From Crossiella sp. S99.2 (GTDB taxonomy: Bacteria; Actinomycetota; Actinomycetes; Mycobacteriales; Pseudonocardiaceae), in contig NZ_JALMDK010000008.1 of NCBI RefSeq assembly GCF_023094165.1, forward strand, positions 62,001 to 126,000: DNA of 64,000 nt, in the 5' to 3' direction. Below the pieces are notes generated by a model. The model made no database searches and was not told the origin of the DNA. It worked only from the letters and a program-made list of their open reading frames with translations. The position numbers were made by a program, and so were the translations under genes. The first letter of the stretch is position 1. Each line of letters starts with the position of its first letter. Positions 34,008 to 42,426 of the stretch are shown piece after piece.

Positions 34008-34702
34008 GCCGCCCACCCCGCACTTCTTGCAGGTCGTCTCGGCGCGTTGGTCATCGCTGTGGAGGCAGGGGTGGCGGCAGTGCAGGGCGCGGTCGCCGTC
34101 CTGACAACTCGGATGCGTCGCGTGTGGCTGGGTCGATCCGCGGGTGCGGGCGGCGGGACGGCCGCCGCTCCGACTGGTTCCCACCCTGCGGGGACGGCCG
34201 CCGCGCGGCGGCCGTCCCCCTTCTCTCCAGATCCCGTCGGCGCCATCCGCGGTCGGGAACATGCCGTTCTCGTGAGAGGCCTCGGCGCGGTGATAGCGGA
34301 GGGACTCGCCGTCACCGCCACTGCAGGCCGGTCGCGCTGAACGACTTGCTGCGGAAGGCAGCTCGGCCGGGCACCGGGAAGCAGCCTGGCCCATTGTGGA
34401 CAGTCCGCGCAGACGTGCCTGATCCGGCGCACCTGAGCGCGGCATTGGTTGCCACGCCAGTGCGCGAGGCGAACCTTGAGCCACGCAACCGTCCGCTCCG
34501 CCGGTCGATCCCACAACCACCGTGCCAAGGCCGGTCCAGCGAACAGGATCAGGTTGGCGGTCACGGCCAGCACCAGGGTCAGCTCGTCACCGAGCGAGTA
34601 CCAGCGGTCCAGCCAGGGCTCTCCCACACGGCTTGCCCCAGGAAGTCCTGGGGCACCACCAAGAATTGACTCCCGGTGGTTGGTGCCCGGAGTGCTGGTC
34701 AT
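34004..34702 (-). CDS. Putative single-pass membrane protein
   Basis: ATG 34702 gives 232 residues. A membrane segment LTLVLAVTANLILFAGPALA (about 35-54) and a Trp/Arg-rich juxtamembrane part (RWLWDRPAERTVAWLKVRLAHW) look real. The C-terminal third is low-complexity (Ala/Pro/Arg/Thr) and could be a shadow frame, but the stop overlaps the next gene by 4 bases, consistent with a genuine gene. No family recognised. Confidence 0.45.
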   Translation of the reverse strand: MTSTPGTNHRESILGGAPGLPGASRVGEPWLDRWYSLGDELTLVLAVTANLILFAGPALARWLWDRPAERTVAWLKVRLAHWRGNQCRAQVRRIRHVCADCPQWARLLPGARPSCLPQQVVQRDRPAVAVTASPSAITAPRPLTRTACSRPRMAPTGSGEKGDGRRAAAVPAGWEPVGAAAVPPPAPADRPSHTRRIRVVRTATAPCTAATPASTAMTNAPRRPARSAGWAA

Positions 34703-34825
34703 GGCAATTCCGATCAGGTTGGTTGAGACCGGTCGGCGCTTCCGTGCGGTTGGGTTCACGGCTGAAGGGCCGTGCTGGTCCGTTGGCCCGATGGCCTCGA
34801 TCAAGGCGAAGCAACCGGACCGAGG

Positions 34826-35122
34826 TCAGGTGACAGGCGCCCGTAGGGCATGGCGGCCGTGGTCCTCGGTCAGGCCGGATTCCAGGGTGTCCTTGACCTT
34901 CCGATAGGCGCGGCACAGGACACGGCGGCGCAGGATCCTGCCGAAGATCGAACCGGCCAGGCTGCACTGGTCGCAGGCGCCATACCGGTCCAACTCGTGC
35001 TGATCAAGCACGTCAAATAGCGCATCAGCGACGAGCTGTCCATCGGCAACTTCGCCTTTGGCAGCGGAGGCACGGAAATCCGCCACCATCCCACGAACCT
35101 TGCCTTCAAGGTCGGAGAACAT
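34826..35122 (-). CDS. Hypothetical protein with CxxC motif
   Basis: ATG 35122 overlaps the stop of the upstream zinc-ribbon gene. The 98-residue protein has an N-terminal helical part (LEGKVRGMVADFRASAAKGE), a CDQC motif at about 53-56, and a basic helix GRILRRRVLCRAYRKVKD. It may bind nucleic acid, but no family is recognised. Confidence 0.65.
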   Translation of the reverse strand: MFSDLEGKVRGMVADFRASAAKGEVADGQLVADALFDVLDQHELDRYGACDQCSLAGSIFGRILRRRVLCRAYRKVKDTLESGLTEDHGRHALRAPVT

Positions 35123-35298
35123 CAGGCATCGCCGCAACGGCGGCGCTCGCGCTCACCTGCCGGACAGTCCGGGCAGGGGAACTCGGTCGCGTCGCGGTCG
35201 ACGCGGTCTACCTCGGTGCGTTCGTCGTCCTGCCTGTGCACGGTTGTAACGGTCCGGCTGGTGAGCAGGCCCCGGTCACCGCACTTCGCGCATGCCAC
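35122..35298 (-). CDS. 58-residue double-CxxC zinc-ribbon protein
   Basis: GTG 35298 is preceded by AAGGAAGGG with a 6-base spacer. The product has CAKCGDRG at its start, a middle acidic/basic part and CPDCPAG near the end, so two CxxC pairs are spaced as in a zinc ribbon. Its stop overlaps the next gene start (TGATG). It is typical of the zinc-finger mini-proteins of actinobacterial integrative elements. The 227 bp between this gene and 35527 hold a second, less convincing frame. Confidence 0.6.
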   Translation of the reverse strand: MACAKCGDRGLLTSRTVTTVHRQDDERTEVDRVDRDATEFPCPDCPAGERERRRCGDA

Positions 35299-35526
35299 CG
35301 GTTTTCCCTTCCTTCTTCAGTGAGAACGGCGGGATCGGTACACCACTTTGGGGAGGACGTACCTGTCCCGAGTCCCCGGCGTATGGGCGTACAGCGAGGT
35401 GCCGGGGGCCGGACGACCTCGGCGCAGCGTTCGTCCGGCGCAGATGAGCGTTCAATCTCTCGCGGTGCTCTCCTTCCCGTTGGGTGGTCGGCGGGGCGTC
35501 TGCCCGCCGCGGCTTGATGGGGGCTG

Positions 35527-35880
35527 TCAGCCCGGCGGGGCGGTGCCGGCGGGGCGGGCTACTTGGATCCCTTCGGCGGTCGAGAGGGCAAACACCAGGT
35601 CTCGTGCCGTGCACATGCAGCACCCCAGACCGCGGCCAAGGGCGGAGACCGCGCGGTGCAGTTCGACGAACGCCTTACCTGCCTGCTCCGCAGTAACATC
35701 CGTGGGGCGGCGCTCACCGTCGAAGAACCATTCCAACGGCTCCGCAGCACGGGCGACCGCGTTCCACTGATCCCTGAGCATCTGAACGCTGCTTGTGGAT
35801 TGCAGGTGCCCCATTGCCACGCCCATCAGCTTGTTGTCCGTGCCGAACGGGTCGTGGTGATGGTCTGCCCCGGGGGTCAT
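35527..35880 (-). CDS. Hypothetical protein with a CCxC motif
   Basis: ATG 35880 overlaps the upstream stop (ATGA). The 117-residue protein has an N-terminal His cluster (GADHHHDPF), a helical middle (SVQMLRDQWNAVARAAEPLEW, and AEQAGKAFVELHRAVSAL) and a CCMCTARDLVFAL segment. No family recognised. Confidence 0.65.
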   Translation of the reverse strand: MTPGADHHHDPFGTDNKLMGVAMGHLQSTSSVQMLRDQWNAVARAAEPLEWFFDGERRPTDVTAEQAGKAFVELHRAVSALGRGLGCCMCTARDLVFALSTAEGIQVARPAGTAPPG

Positions 35881-36095
35881 GAGTTCGTTCCTTCCTGGCC
35901 GGGCGAGCGGGTGGGCCACACGATGTGCCCGCGCCAGAGCCGGTCCGGCAGCAGGTGTGTTTGTCCGCAGTAGAGGCAACTCCCGGTCCCGTCGCGCCAC
36001 GGGATGAGGTTGTGCGGGCGCCCTTCGTTCACTTCCGAACGGCACAGGGACCGGTCCGGGCTGTGGTTGTTGGCGTCGGCGGCGTCGACGGTCAT
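35877..36095 (-). CDS. Small zinc-finger-like protein
   Basis: A 72-residue product overlapping both neighbours by 4 bases. It has a CLYCGQTHLL segment (CxxC followed by His) and RLWRGHIVWP, a pattern compatible with a zinc-binding knuckle, plus an additional Cys in LCRSEVN. Likely nucleic-acid binding by analogy only. Confidence 0.6.
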   Translation of the reverse strand: MTVDAADANNHSPDRSLCRSEVNEGRPHNLIPWRDGTGSCLYCGQTHLLPDRLWRGHIVWPTRSPGQEGTNS

Positions 36096-36457
36096 CCGGC
36101 ATCACTGGCCACCGGGGCGTGCTTCGCACGCTCCAACTCCTCCAGCAGCGAGGCGACGAAGTTGGTACTAGCGCCGATTGTTGCTGCGATCTCGCTGATG
36201 GACACGGGGAATTCGCGATCGACAAGTTCGCGAACAACAAGGGCAAGTCGGTGGCGTTCATCGGAATTGAGCGCGCGAAACTTCGGCCGCCCCATCCCAT
36301 TGAAGATCGACTTCACCAGGTCGATCGGTACGTCGAGCACGCGAGCTGCGTTCCACAGGTTCATGTTGTGCTCGTCAAGCAGGTGCCAAAGCGCAACCTG
36401 TATCGCCCGTTGCTCACTGTCTGAAATGGACAGACGTGCAGTCTTCCAGCTCGTCAT
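36092..36457 (-). CDS. Putative helix-turn-helix DNA-binding protein
   Basis: The 121-residue protein is helical, with two possible HTH units: NLWNAARVLDVPIDLVKSIF (about 34-53) and VSISEIAATIGASTNFVASL (about 85-104). The second fits the HTH turn well (ATIGAS). It overlaps the next gene start. Probably a local regulator, family not determined. Confidence 0.65.
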   Translation of the reverse strand: MTSWKTARLSISDSEQRAIQVALWHLLDEHNMNLWNAARVLDVPIDLVKSIFNGMGRPKFRALNSDERHRLALVVRELVDREFPVSISEIAATIGASTNFVASLLEELERAKHAPVASDAG

Positions 36458-36461
36458 GACC

Positions 36462-36905
36462 TCACCGCCCGGCTAGGACGTCGCGAATCGCGAAGAACTC
36501 GACTGTGGGCGGATCGAGTTGCTGGGTGCGATCCTGGCCGCGTTCGGCGCTGTGGTGGTTGCGCGTGTGCGTCGGGCTATCGCCTTGGCGTGCAACGGGA
36601 ATCCTAGGCGGAGCGAGCACGTGGCCCCCCGGATTCGGGACGGGAACACCGGCGGATGGCAGCGCGGTGCGCCGCTGGGTTGCCGACAGCAGCACCGGAT
36701 AGTTGTCCCGGCAGGCATTCCAAGCGGCGATCCTCTCCGCAGAGGCGCGCCGCGGGTCCGGATCGTCGGCGAGGTGTCGCGCGGTGAATTCTTCAGCGTC
36801 CAGAACGCACACGCGCCAGTACCGCACGGTCGCGATCAGCAGCACTAGGACAAGGACACCGCCGCCCCCGTGGATCACGCCGTTCAGGTAGTCATCGGTT
36901 CGCAT
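36462..36905 (-). CDS. Small membrane-anchored hypothetical protein
   Basis: ATG 36905 lies just inside the end of an upstream small gene. The 147-residue product has one membrane segment near the N-terminus (GGVLVLVLLIATVRYW, about 15-30), then a charged helical part (EEFTARHLADDPDPRRASAE) and a long polar, Pro/His-rich tail. No family recognised. Confidence 0.6.
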   Translation of the reverse strand: MRTDDYLNGVIHGGGGVLVLVLLIATVRYWRVCVLDAEEFTARHLADDPDPRRASAERIAAWNACRDNYPVLLSATQRRTALPSAGVPVPNPGGHVLAPPRIPVARQGDSPTHTRNHHSAERGQDRTQQLDPPTVEFFAIRDVLAGR

Positions 36906-37050
36906 GGTCAGCCTCCCGGTCCTGCGTTTCTTCAGCCATTTCCCTTGCAAGGGAAGGCATTTCGATGCGCGGAGCGCGGCCAGGAACGTGGTGAGCTGCG
37001 ATCTGGACGGTACCCGCGGGCCCGGACTGGTTGGCGTTGCTGTCAGCCAC
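36892..37050 (-). CDS. Small polar protein (52 residues)
   Basis: GTG 37050 has GAGGT 7 bases upstream and overlaps the preceding mini-gene. The product is hydrophilic and ends in a charged helix (REMAEETQDREADH). The frame ends inside the start of the 36905 gene. It links the two genes in a chain of overlaps, the main reason to believe it. No family recognised. Confidence 0.45.
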   Translation of the reverse strand: MADSNANQSGPAGTVQIAAHHVPGRAPRIEMPSLAREMAEETQDREADHANR

Positions 37051-37147
37051 GGCGGCGACCTCGCCACATGTTGAGCAGCATTGTCGTGCCGATGGTGATG
37101 AGGGTGATCAAGGCGCCCTCCAGCGCGCCGAGTATGCATTCGTCCAT
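37043..37147 (-). CDS. 34-residue membrane mini-protein
   Basis: ATG 37147 opens a frame of 34 codons: acidic start MDECILGALE, one hydrophobic segment (ALITLITIGTTMLL, about 12-25) and a strongly basic end RGRRRG. The stop overlaps the next gene start. The ribosome site is weak (AGGGG about 6 bases upstream). It appears to be the first gene of the minus-strand chain that extends to 32663. Confidence 0.4.
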   Translation of the reverse strand: MDECILGALEGALITLITIGTTMLLNMWRGRRRG

Positions 37148-37709
37148 GCCAACCCCTGTCCACAGGTGAGACGTCCACAGGTGAGACCGGTGGAGCACGG
37201 TCCGCGTCTACTCCCGTGCTCCACCGTGCTTCGGGGGGTGGACGGGGCCGCCGGGCCAACTTCAAAACCCGCAGCCCCGTCCACCCGAGTGAGCACGGCC
37301 GCACCAGCGACCTGGCGCCACCTGGCGGATGACGCCGGGCGACACGGCCGTGCTCTGGGCGGGTCGCTCGCGGAAAAGGTGACGCGGGACCCGCCCGTCG
37401 GCACTCGCGCCTCTGCAACGCGGGTGCCCGCCTGAGAGCGGGCAGGGCCGACCCCAAAGAGGGGAGGGTGGCCCCGCCCGCCCAAGCACCACCGCGGCGA
37501 CGCATCGGAGAATGCGGTCACCGGGGGACACAGGCGCCGAATGGCGCATGCGAATGGTGGTGCTCGCCTGCGGGGTGGACAGGGCCGCGACGCCCTGCTG
37601 CAGCCCTGCCCACCTGCCTCCGCCTGCTACGCGTGTCGTGCAGCACCTCTAGATCTGTGATCCGCAGGGCCGCCGCGTGAGCTGCGGTGACGCTGACAAC
37701 CGTAGCAAA

Positions 37710-37750
37710 GGAGAAGCTTCTCCGCATACCCCCGATAGGGGAAGCTTCTC
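37710..37750 (+). promoter_or_regulatory. Paired palindromic operator candidates upstream of the HTH regulator
   Basis: GGAGAAGCTTCTCC (37710-37723) is a perfect 14-bp palindrome, and GGGGAAGCTTCTCT (37738-37751 region) repeats its GAAGCTTC core (37741-37748), 28 bp away. They lie about 30-70 bp before the ATG of the regulator at 37780, which has no clear ribosome site and may be leaderless. Autoregulation is a likely role. The opposite-strand small-gene chain also begins not far upstream. Confidence 0.6.
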
Positions 37751-37779
37751 TTCTTGGCTGTTCCGACTAGGCTCCTTGC

Positions 37780-38667
37780 ATGCCCACGCCACCGACTCGC
37801 AAGCGCCGCGACTTCGGCCGACTGCTCCGCGACCTGCGCAAGCGCGCTCGCCTGAGCGTCGTAGAACTGGCTGAGCTGTTGCGGGTCGGCAAGAGCACCC
37901 TGCAAAAGTGGGAGAGCGGCCACTCGAACCCAGCCTGGGCACAGGTTGAGGTATGGCTCAGCCACTGCAACGCAACGCAGCAGGAAGCCGAGGAAGTCTC
38001 CAACCTGTGGGAGATGATCCCGAGGTCATCACCGAGGACCAGCCTCAAGCTCCCGGACGACACTCCGCGCGACTTCAAGGAACACGCGCGCAGAGAGCAG
38101 TGGGCGCCCGTGATCCTGACCGTCTCGTCGATTCACATTCCGGGCCTGCTCCAGACGGAACTGTTGGCCCAGGGGCAGCACCGCGGGGTCAACTCGGAAT
38201 CAGCCGTGGCGGCACGGATGGCACGGCAGGCGTGCCTGACCAGAGACCAGCCAGCGAACTATCGCGCGATCATCGACGAGTCCGTGTTCATGCGGCTGCT
38301 TGGCGACTTGAATGGTGATGTAGACGCAGCAGTTGAACAGCTCCGCAAGATCGAACGGCTTGCGGAGCGGCCTAACGTCGGCATCTACGTCCACAAGGTC
38401 CGCGACGGCGCCATCAAGGGCAGCCTTGCCACAGGGTGCACGATCATCGGTGATCCCGACGATGACACGAGCTGGTCGGCCTACCTTGAGACGTCCACGG
38501 GCGGCTCGTTGATGGACAATCAAGACGTCGTGCAGCACCTTCGGACCGCGTTCAACACCGCCGCCAAGGCGGCGTTGGAGCCAGCCGAATCGGTGGCCTG
38601 GATCCGCAAATGCCGTGAGGACCTATCTAGCCATGAGAACACTGAGGTGGATCACCGCCAGCTTTAG
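37780..38667 (+). CDS. HTH regulator with DUF5753 domain (Scr1-like)
   Basis: The 295-residue protein has an XRE-type HTH at the N-terminus (ARLSVVELAELLRVGKSTLQ, about 23-42, then KWESGHSNP) and a C-terminal DUF5753 region (for example IHIPGLLQTELLAQ at about 112-125, and FMRLLGDLN). This is the standard partner of DUF397 proteins in actinomycetes, where the pair acts in an antitoxin-like or developmental control manner. Its end overlaps the following DUF397 gene by 35 bases. Upstream palindromes suggest self-regulation. Confidence 0.88.
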   Translation: MPTPPTRKRRDFGRLLRDLRKRARLSVVELAELLRVGKSTLQKWESGHSNPAWAQVEVWLSHCNATQQEAEEVSNLWEMIPRSSPRTSLKLPDDTPRDFKEHARREQWAPVILTVSSIHIPGLLQTELLAQGQHRGVNSESAVAARMARQACLTRDQPANYRAIIDESVFMRLLGDLNGDVDAAVEQLRKIERLAERPNVGIYVHKVRDGAIKGSLATGCTIIGDPDDDTSWSAYLETSTGGSLMDNQDVVQHLRTAFNTAAKAALEPAESVAWIRKCREDLSSHENTEVDHRQL

Positions 38668-39109
38668 CGGTACCACGGTTGACAACAAGACCAATGACTG
38701 CGTGGAAGTCGCGCCCTCCCCGGGAGGGACCTACGTTCGAGACAGCAAGGCCCGCGACGATGGTGTCCTGTCGTTCTCCAACGCCGCCTGGGCCGCGTTC
38801 CTCGCCATGATCACCGACCCAGCCGAGCGCGCTACGTGGCCGGTGAGCATTTACACCCCCGGCCGCCACAGAGACAAGGCCGCCGTCCGCCCTCTCCTGG
38901 ACTTCGCCCACGCCGAGTGGCGCGGTGCCGCCCCAGCCGGCGGCACGCGGGTCGAGTACGCGTTCCTCCCGCACGTAGGCGCGGTGTACGTCGCGATGCG
39001 CAACAGCGCCTCGCCGGACAACGTGCTCTTGTTCGACTCGGGCGAATGGGCTGCGTTCACGCTCGGCGTACTCAACGCCGAGTTCAACCCGGCGCTCACA
39101 CCCGCGTAA
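38633..39109 (+). CDS. Tandem DUF397 protein
   Basis: ATG 38633 is preferred over 38615. The 158-residue protein contains two DUF397-type units: the first begins WITASFSGTTVDNKTNDCVEVA and continues to VLSFSNAAWAAFL; the second includes VEYAFLPHVGAVYVAM and LFDSGEWAAFTLGV. DUF397 proteins are typically 60-80 residues, so this is a fusion or duplication. Paired with the overlapping HTH/DUF5753 gene. The function of DUF397 is incompletely known. Confidence 0.85.
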   Translation: MRTLRWITASFSGTTVDNKTNDCVEVAPSPGGTYVRDSKARDDGVLSFSNAAWAAFLAMITDPAERATWPVSIYTPGRHRDKAAVRPLLDFAHAEWRGAAPAGGTRVEYAFLPHVGAVYVAMRNSASPDNVLLFDSGEWAAFTLGVLNAEFNPALTPA

Positions 39110-39127
39110 CTGTTGCCGCACAACGAA

Positions 39128-39159
39128 AACGGGGCACCCGGTCATCCGGGTGCCCCGTT
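39128..39159. terminator. Strong hairpin terminator after the DUF397 gene
   Basis: A 14-bp perfect stem (AACGGGGCACCCGG paired with CCGGGTGCCCCGTT) around a TCAT loop, 19 bp past the DUF397 stop. The minus-strand strand reads GTTTTC beyond the hairpin, so it can also stop the leftward Nudix cluster, whose last gene ends at 39267. Confidence 0.75.
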
Positions 39160-39266
39160 GCGACTATCCGCCTAGCTTCTGAACTTTCTGTCCTGACGAC
39201 CTTCTTGATGTAACCAGCGTGATTGCCTATCCGAGCAGTCAGAGCAGGTCCTGGTGAGGTCGGGCG

Positions 39267-39758
39267 CTAGTCGGTGAGGACCCGCGCTACGTTGCCCAGC
39301 CGGTCGGCCAGGACATCCTCCAGCAGTTCGGGCAGGGTAGCGGGCAGCAGTTTGTCCGTGCAGCGACGCAGGTCCGCTGCTGACCACCACCGGCGCTCGA
39401 TCACACCGGCCTTCTCATTCGGGCTCAGGGCCAGCTGGACCTGCTTCTCGGTGCCGGTGAGACGGGCGAGGAACACATGATCCACACGGTGATGGTTCCG
39501 CCCCCGGTACACAAATCGGGACTCCCGCACGAACACCTTGCGCCCCAGTTCCTCCAGCGCGATGCCGGCTTCTTCGCCGAGTTCGCGCCGGGCCGCGGAC
39601 TCCAGGCTCTCTCCCTCGTCCACTCTGCCGCTGGGCAGTTCCCACCAGTGGTGGGCGGGTTCGTCGGGGTCGCGGGCGTGGACGAGCAGTACCCGACCTT
39701 CGGGATCGAGCAGAAGCACGCGGGCGCCGATCCGCTGCGCTGCGCTGGTGGTGGGCAT
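39267..39758 (-). CDS. Nudix hydrolase
   Basis: The 163-residue protein has a full Nudix box: GRVDEGESLESAARRELGEE followed by AGI (about 43-65), matching the Gx5Ex7REUxEExGU pattern. The fold should hydrolyse a nucleoside diphosphate linked to another group. It sits 61 bp behind the EEP-family gene, last of a four-gene leftward set. Substrate unknown. Confidence 0.88.
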   Translation of the reverse strand: MPTTSAAQRIGARVLLLDPEGRVLLVHARDPDEPAHHWWELPSGRVDEGESLESAARRELGEEAGIALEELGRKVFVRESRFVYRGRNHHRVDHVFLARLTGTEKQVQLALSPNEKAGVIERRWWSAADLRRCTDKLLPATLPELLEDVLADRLGNVARVLTD

Positions 39759-39819
39759 CCGGCGACGGGTCCTCGCACTCGGCTGACAGGCGGGTCGCAG
39801 CTGCCGGAGCCGGGCGGGG

Positions 39820-40653
39820 TCAGAACAGGGTCATCTCCGCATCGGCCTGCCCAGCGGCCGTGACGGGGTCCGACGGTAGCAGCGGTGCGGTAGCGGTCAG
39901 CTCCAGGTGCACGCTAAGCCCAGAGTGGTCGGTCAGCGCGGGCCGCTCCACTATTTCTTGCCGGGTCGAGTGGTCGTAGACGCACTTCAGGAGTCGCTGC
40001 GCGAGGGTGGGGCTGCCGTAGGCGTGGTCGTAGCGGTAGCCGTAGTGTGTTTGCCGGGCCCAGCTGTGCTCGACGCGGTCGGGGTGCTTGTGCCGGAACA
40101 GGTCGACCAGGCCGTGCCGGGCGGTCAGGCCAGCGTAGAAGTCGTACTCAAAGGGGGCGAACTGGCTGCGGTGTGCGGGTTCGTGGCCGGGTTCGATCAC
40201 GTTGAGATCGCCCAGCAGCAGCGGCGCCTCGGAGGCGGTGCGGGTCAACGCGTCGTCGAACGCGGCAATCCAGCGCTGTTTCTGCTCGGTCTTGACCGCG
40301 GTGGCATCCCGGGAGGGCACGTAGGCTCCGGCGATGCGCAGCGGACCGTTGGTGGTCTCCACCACCACCGCGGCCGCCCGCGTGGGAAGGTAGTCCAGCG
40401 CCGCGCCCAGCGCATCGATGGTGGTGGCCAGCTTGCTGACGAGCATCACCCCGCGCTCGCCGGGGGCATGTTCGGGGAAGGTGACCGTGTAGCCGGCGGA
40501 GGAGAAGCGCTCGGCCAGGTACGCGCTGCCCTCCCCCGCGCTGGGTTCGGTCAGCACCAGCACGTCTTCCTCCCGAGCGGCCAGCCAGGGCAGCTGCAGG
40601 CGGGCGCGGGCGAGTGCGGGGGCGCCGAGGTTGAGGGTCAGCAGGCTCAACAT
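39820..40653 (-). CDS. Endonuclease/exonuclease/phosphatase (EEP) family protein
   Basis: ATG 40653 overlaps the thymidylate-kinase-like stop. The 277-residue protein has the EEP core: LSLLTLNLG at the start, LVLTEPSAGEGS with the metal-binding Glu, GDLNVIEPGHEP (about 144-155) and the terminal DHSGLSVHL with the catalytic His. These enzymes cleave phosphodiesters or phosphomonoesters. In this cluster a nucleotide-like substrate is more likely than DNA, but this is inference. Confidence 0.82.
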   Translation of the reverse strand: MLSLLTLNLGAPALARARLQLPWLAAREEDVLVLTEPSAGEGSAYLAERFSSAGYTVTFPEHAPGERGVMLVSKLATTIDALGAALDYLPTRAAAVVVETTNGPLRIAGAYVPSRDATAVKTEQKQRWIAAFDDALTRTASEAPLLLGDLNVIEPGHEPAHRSQFAPFEYDFYAGLTARHGLVDLFRHKHPDRVEHSWARQTHYGYRYDHAYGSPTLAQRLLKCVYDHSTRQEIVERPALTDHSGLSVHLELTATAPLLPSDPVTAAGQADAEMTLF

Positions 40654-41297
40654 GCCGCGCGGGTCTCCTTCGCGAGGGGTCGGATGAGCGAGACGATCCT
40701 GGCAGCCGCGTCCTCCGGGGGCGCGGTCGCGGTCTCCACTGTCGTGGTGGGCCAACCCGCGGTGTGCAGCTCGGCCTGGGCGGTGAGGTAGAGCTGGGAC
40801 TCCCGGAGGCTGCTGTCGGCGGCGCGCTCGAACCTGCTGTGGGTGCCCCGCTGCCGCAACCGGGCGGCCAGTACCGCGGGGTCGGCGGTGAGGATCAGCG
40901 TCAGGTCGGGGCGGTAGACCCCGCGGTTGAGCGCCCACACCGTCTCGGTGGGGATACCGTCGAGGCCCTGGAGTACCAGCGAGGAGGGCAGGTACCGGTC
41001 ACAGAGCACGATCTGGCCTTCCTGCAGCGCGGGCAGGATCTCCACCGCGAGCTGGTGGTGGCGATCGGCCGCGCACAAGCACGCCAGCGCCATGCCGTGG
41101 TAGGTGTCGGTGCCGTGGCGGGCGAGTTCACCGAGAGGAGCCCAGGAAGGCCCGGCGGTGGCGTGTACCGGCCACCCGGCCGCCCTCAGCCGCTGGGTGA
41201 GCAGGCGCGTGAGAGTGGACTTGCCGGCCCCGCCGGGCCCGTCGAGGGTGATCAGCGTGCCAGGTAGGCGAGGCTGCTCCAGGGTTTCGGTGCTCAC
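40647..41297 (-). CDS. Thymidylate-kinase-like P-loop kinase
   Basis: GTG 41297 overlaps the stop of the truncated radical SAM gene by 4 bases. The 216-residue protein has Walker A LDGPGGAGKSTLT (about 18-30), a DRYLPSSLVLQG motif corresponding to the DR(Y/F) box of dTMP kinases, and an Arg-rich lid (LRQRGTHSRFER). The chromosome is expected to have its own dTMP kinase, so this one may phosphorylate another nucleotide or nucleotide-like product of the cluster. Confidence 0.82.
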   Translation of the reverse strand: MSTETLEQPRLPGTLITLDGPGGAGKSTLTRLLTQRLRAAGWPVHATAGPSWAPLGELARHGTDTYHGMALACLCAADRHHQLAVEILPALQEGQIVLCDRYLPSSLVLQGLDGIPTETVWALNRGVYRPDLTLILTADPAVLAARLRQRGTHSRFERAADSSLRESQLYLTAQAELHTAGWPTTTVETATAPPEDAAARIVSLIRPLAKETRAAC

Positions 41298-42193
41298 GCC
41301 GGCATCAGCGGCAGCAGCCGCCTCCCCGCCTGGCTGGGCAGAATCGACTCGCGCGGGCACTGCTCGGCGTCAAGTTCGCCGATGCGGCCGCCGGCGGCGA
41401 TGACCGCTGCGGGACAGCCCTTCCCGTAGTCGGAGTTCACCGCGCACGACCCGCAAGTCGGGTTGGCGCCGAGCTGGTAGCGGTCGTGGAAGCGGTAGTT
41501 CTCCAGCCGTCCAGCCAGGTCGGCGTCGGTGAAGATGTTGCCCACGATGAACTCGGTGTCGGGGTGCTGGGAGCCCGGAGTGCGGGCGGCGAAGACCAGG
41601 TACGGGCAGACGGTGACCTCGCCGAGGGTGAAGACATAGAGGATCGTTCCGGCCTCGCACCCGGCCAGCGGCTTGCCATCGGGGTTGGGGAAACGGATGT
41701 GGGCGATGTCCAGCTCCGGGCCGTCGAAGGCCGCGGTCAGCGCGTGGATTTGCTGCATGTGGGCCATCGACTTGGCCAGCCCGCGCTGGGCCTGGACTCC
41801 GCGGCCCATGCTGCCCAGCGGGTTGAGCAGCACGTAGCGGGCCCCGACCTCGCGGGCGAAGGCGCACAGCTGCGCGTACTCCTGGTTGCCGGCCAGGTTG
41901 TTCGGCGTGCACAGCAGCCCTTGCAGGATCCCGGCCGCCGCGAGCGCGCGGACGGTGGCCACTGTCTCGACGAAGGCGCCCGGCCGGGCCCGGAACCTGC
42001 TGTGGGAGTGCTCGGCGAAGCCGTCCAGGGAGACGTTGCAGCGCACCTGAAGCCGGGCCAACTCGCCGATCGTGCCCGAGTCGAGGGTGGTGGCGTTGGT
42101 GCAGATCCCCACCTCCATCCCGGCTGAGCGGAAGGCGGCCACGATGCCCAGGAAGTCCGGGTGGTTGGTGGGTTCGCCCCCGGTGCCGGGCAC
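41294..42193 (-). pseudogene. 5'-truncated radical SAM enzyme lacking the cluster motif
   Basis: The frame begins PGTGGEPTNHPDFLG, equivalent to the GGEP motif that normally sits 50-80 residues in, and a stop codon (TAG) lies three codons further upstream. The CxxxCxxC motif of radical SAM proteins is therefore missing; the 230 bp upstream contain no such motif in any frame I inspected. The remaining part is well preserved, including a SPASM-like tail (CGSCAVNSDYGKGC). The gene is a 5' deletion remnant, or the first part has been lost from this copy. The three genes behind it are intact. Confidence 0.7.
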
Positions 42194-42426
42194 CCTGCTC
42201 GCCTAGTTGTGGACCGAACAGGGGGCTTGACCGACGTCGGCGCGGCGGCATGCCTGCTGCCGGTGAGCGGAGGTTCCGCGATGGCCGAGTTCTGGTGGCT
42301 CGGATCTACGCCGCCAGCCGGTTCCTCGCCCTAGCCCTTAAACCATAAAGAGCCCCAAGGTTCAGGTAACCGGCCCCAGAAATGTCATGGGTGCAGGGTA
42401 GAACTGAACTGACGGTTGGAGGGCAG

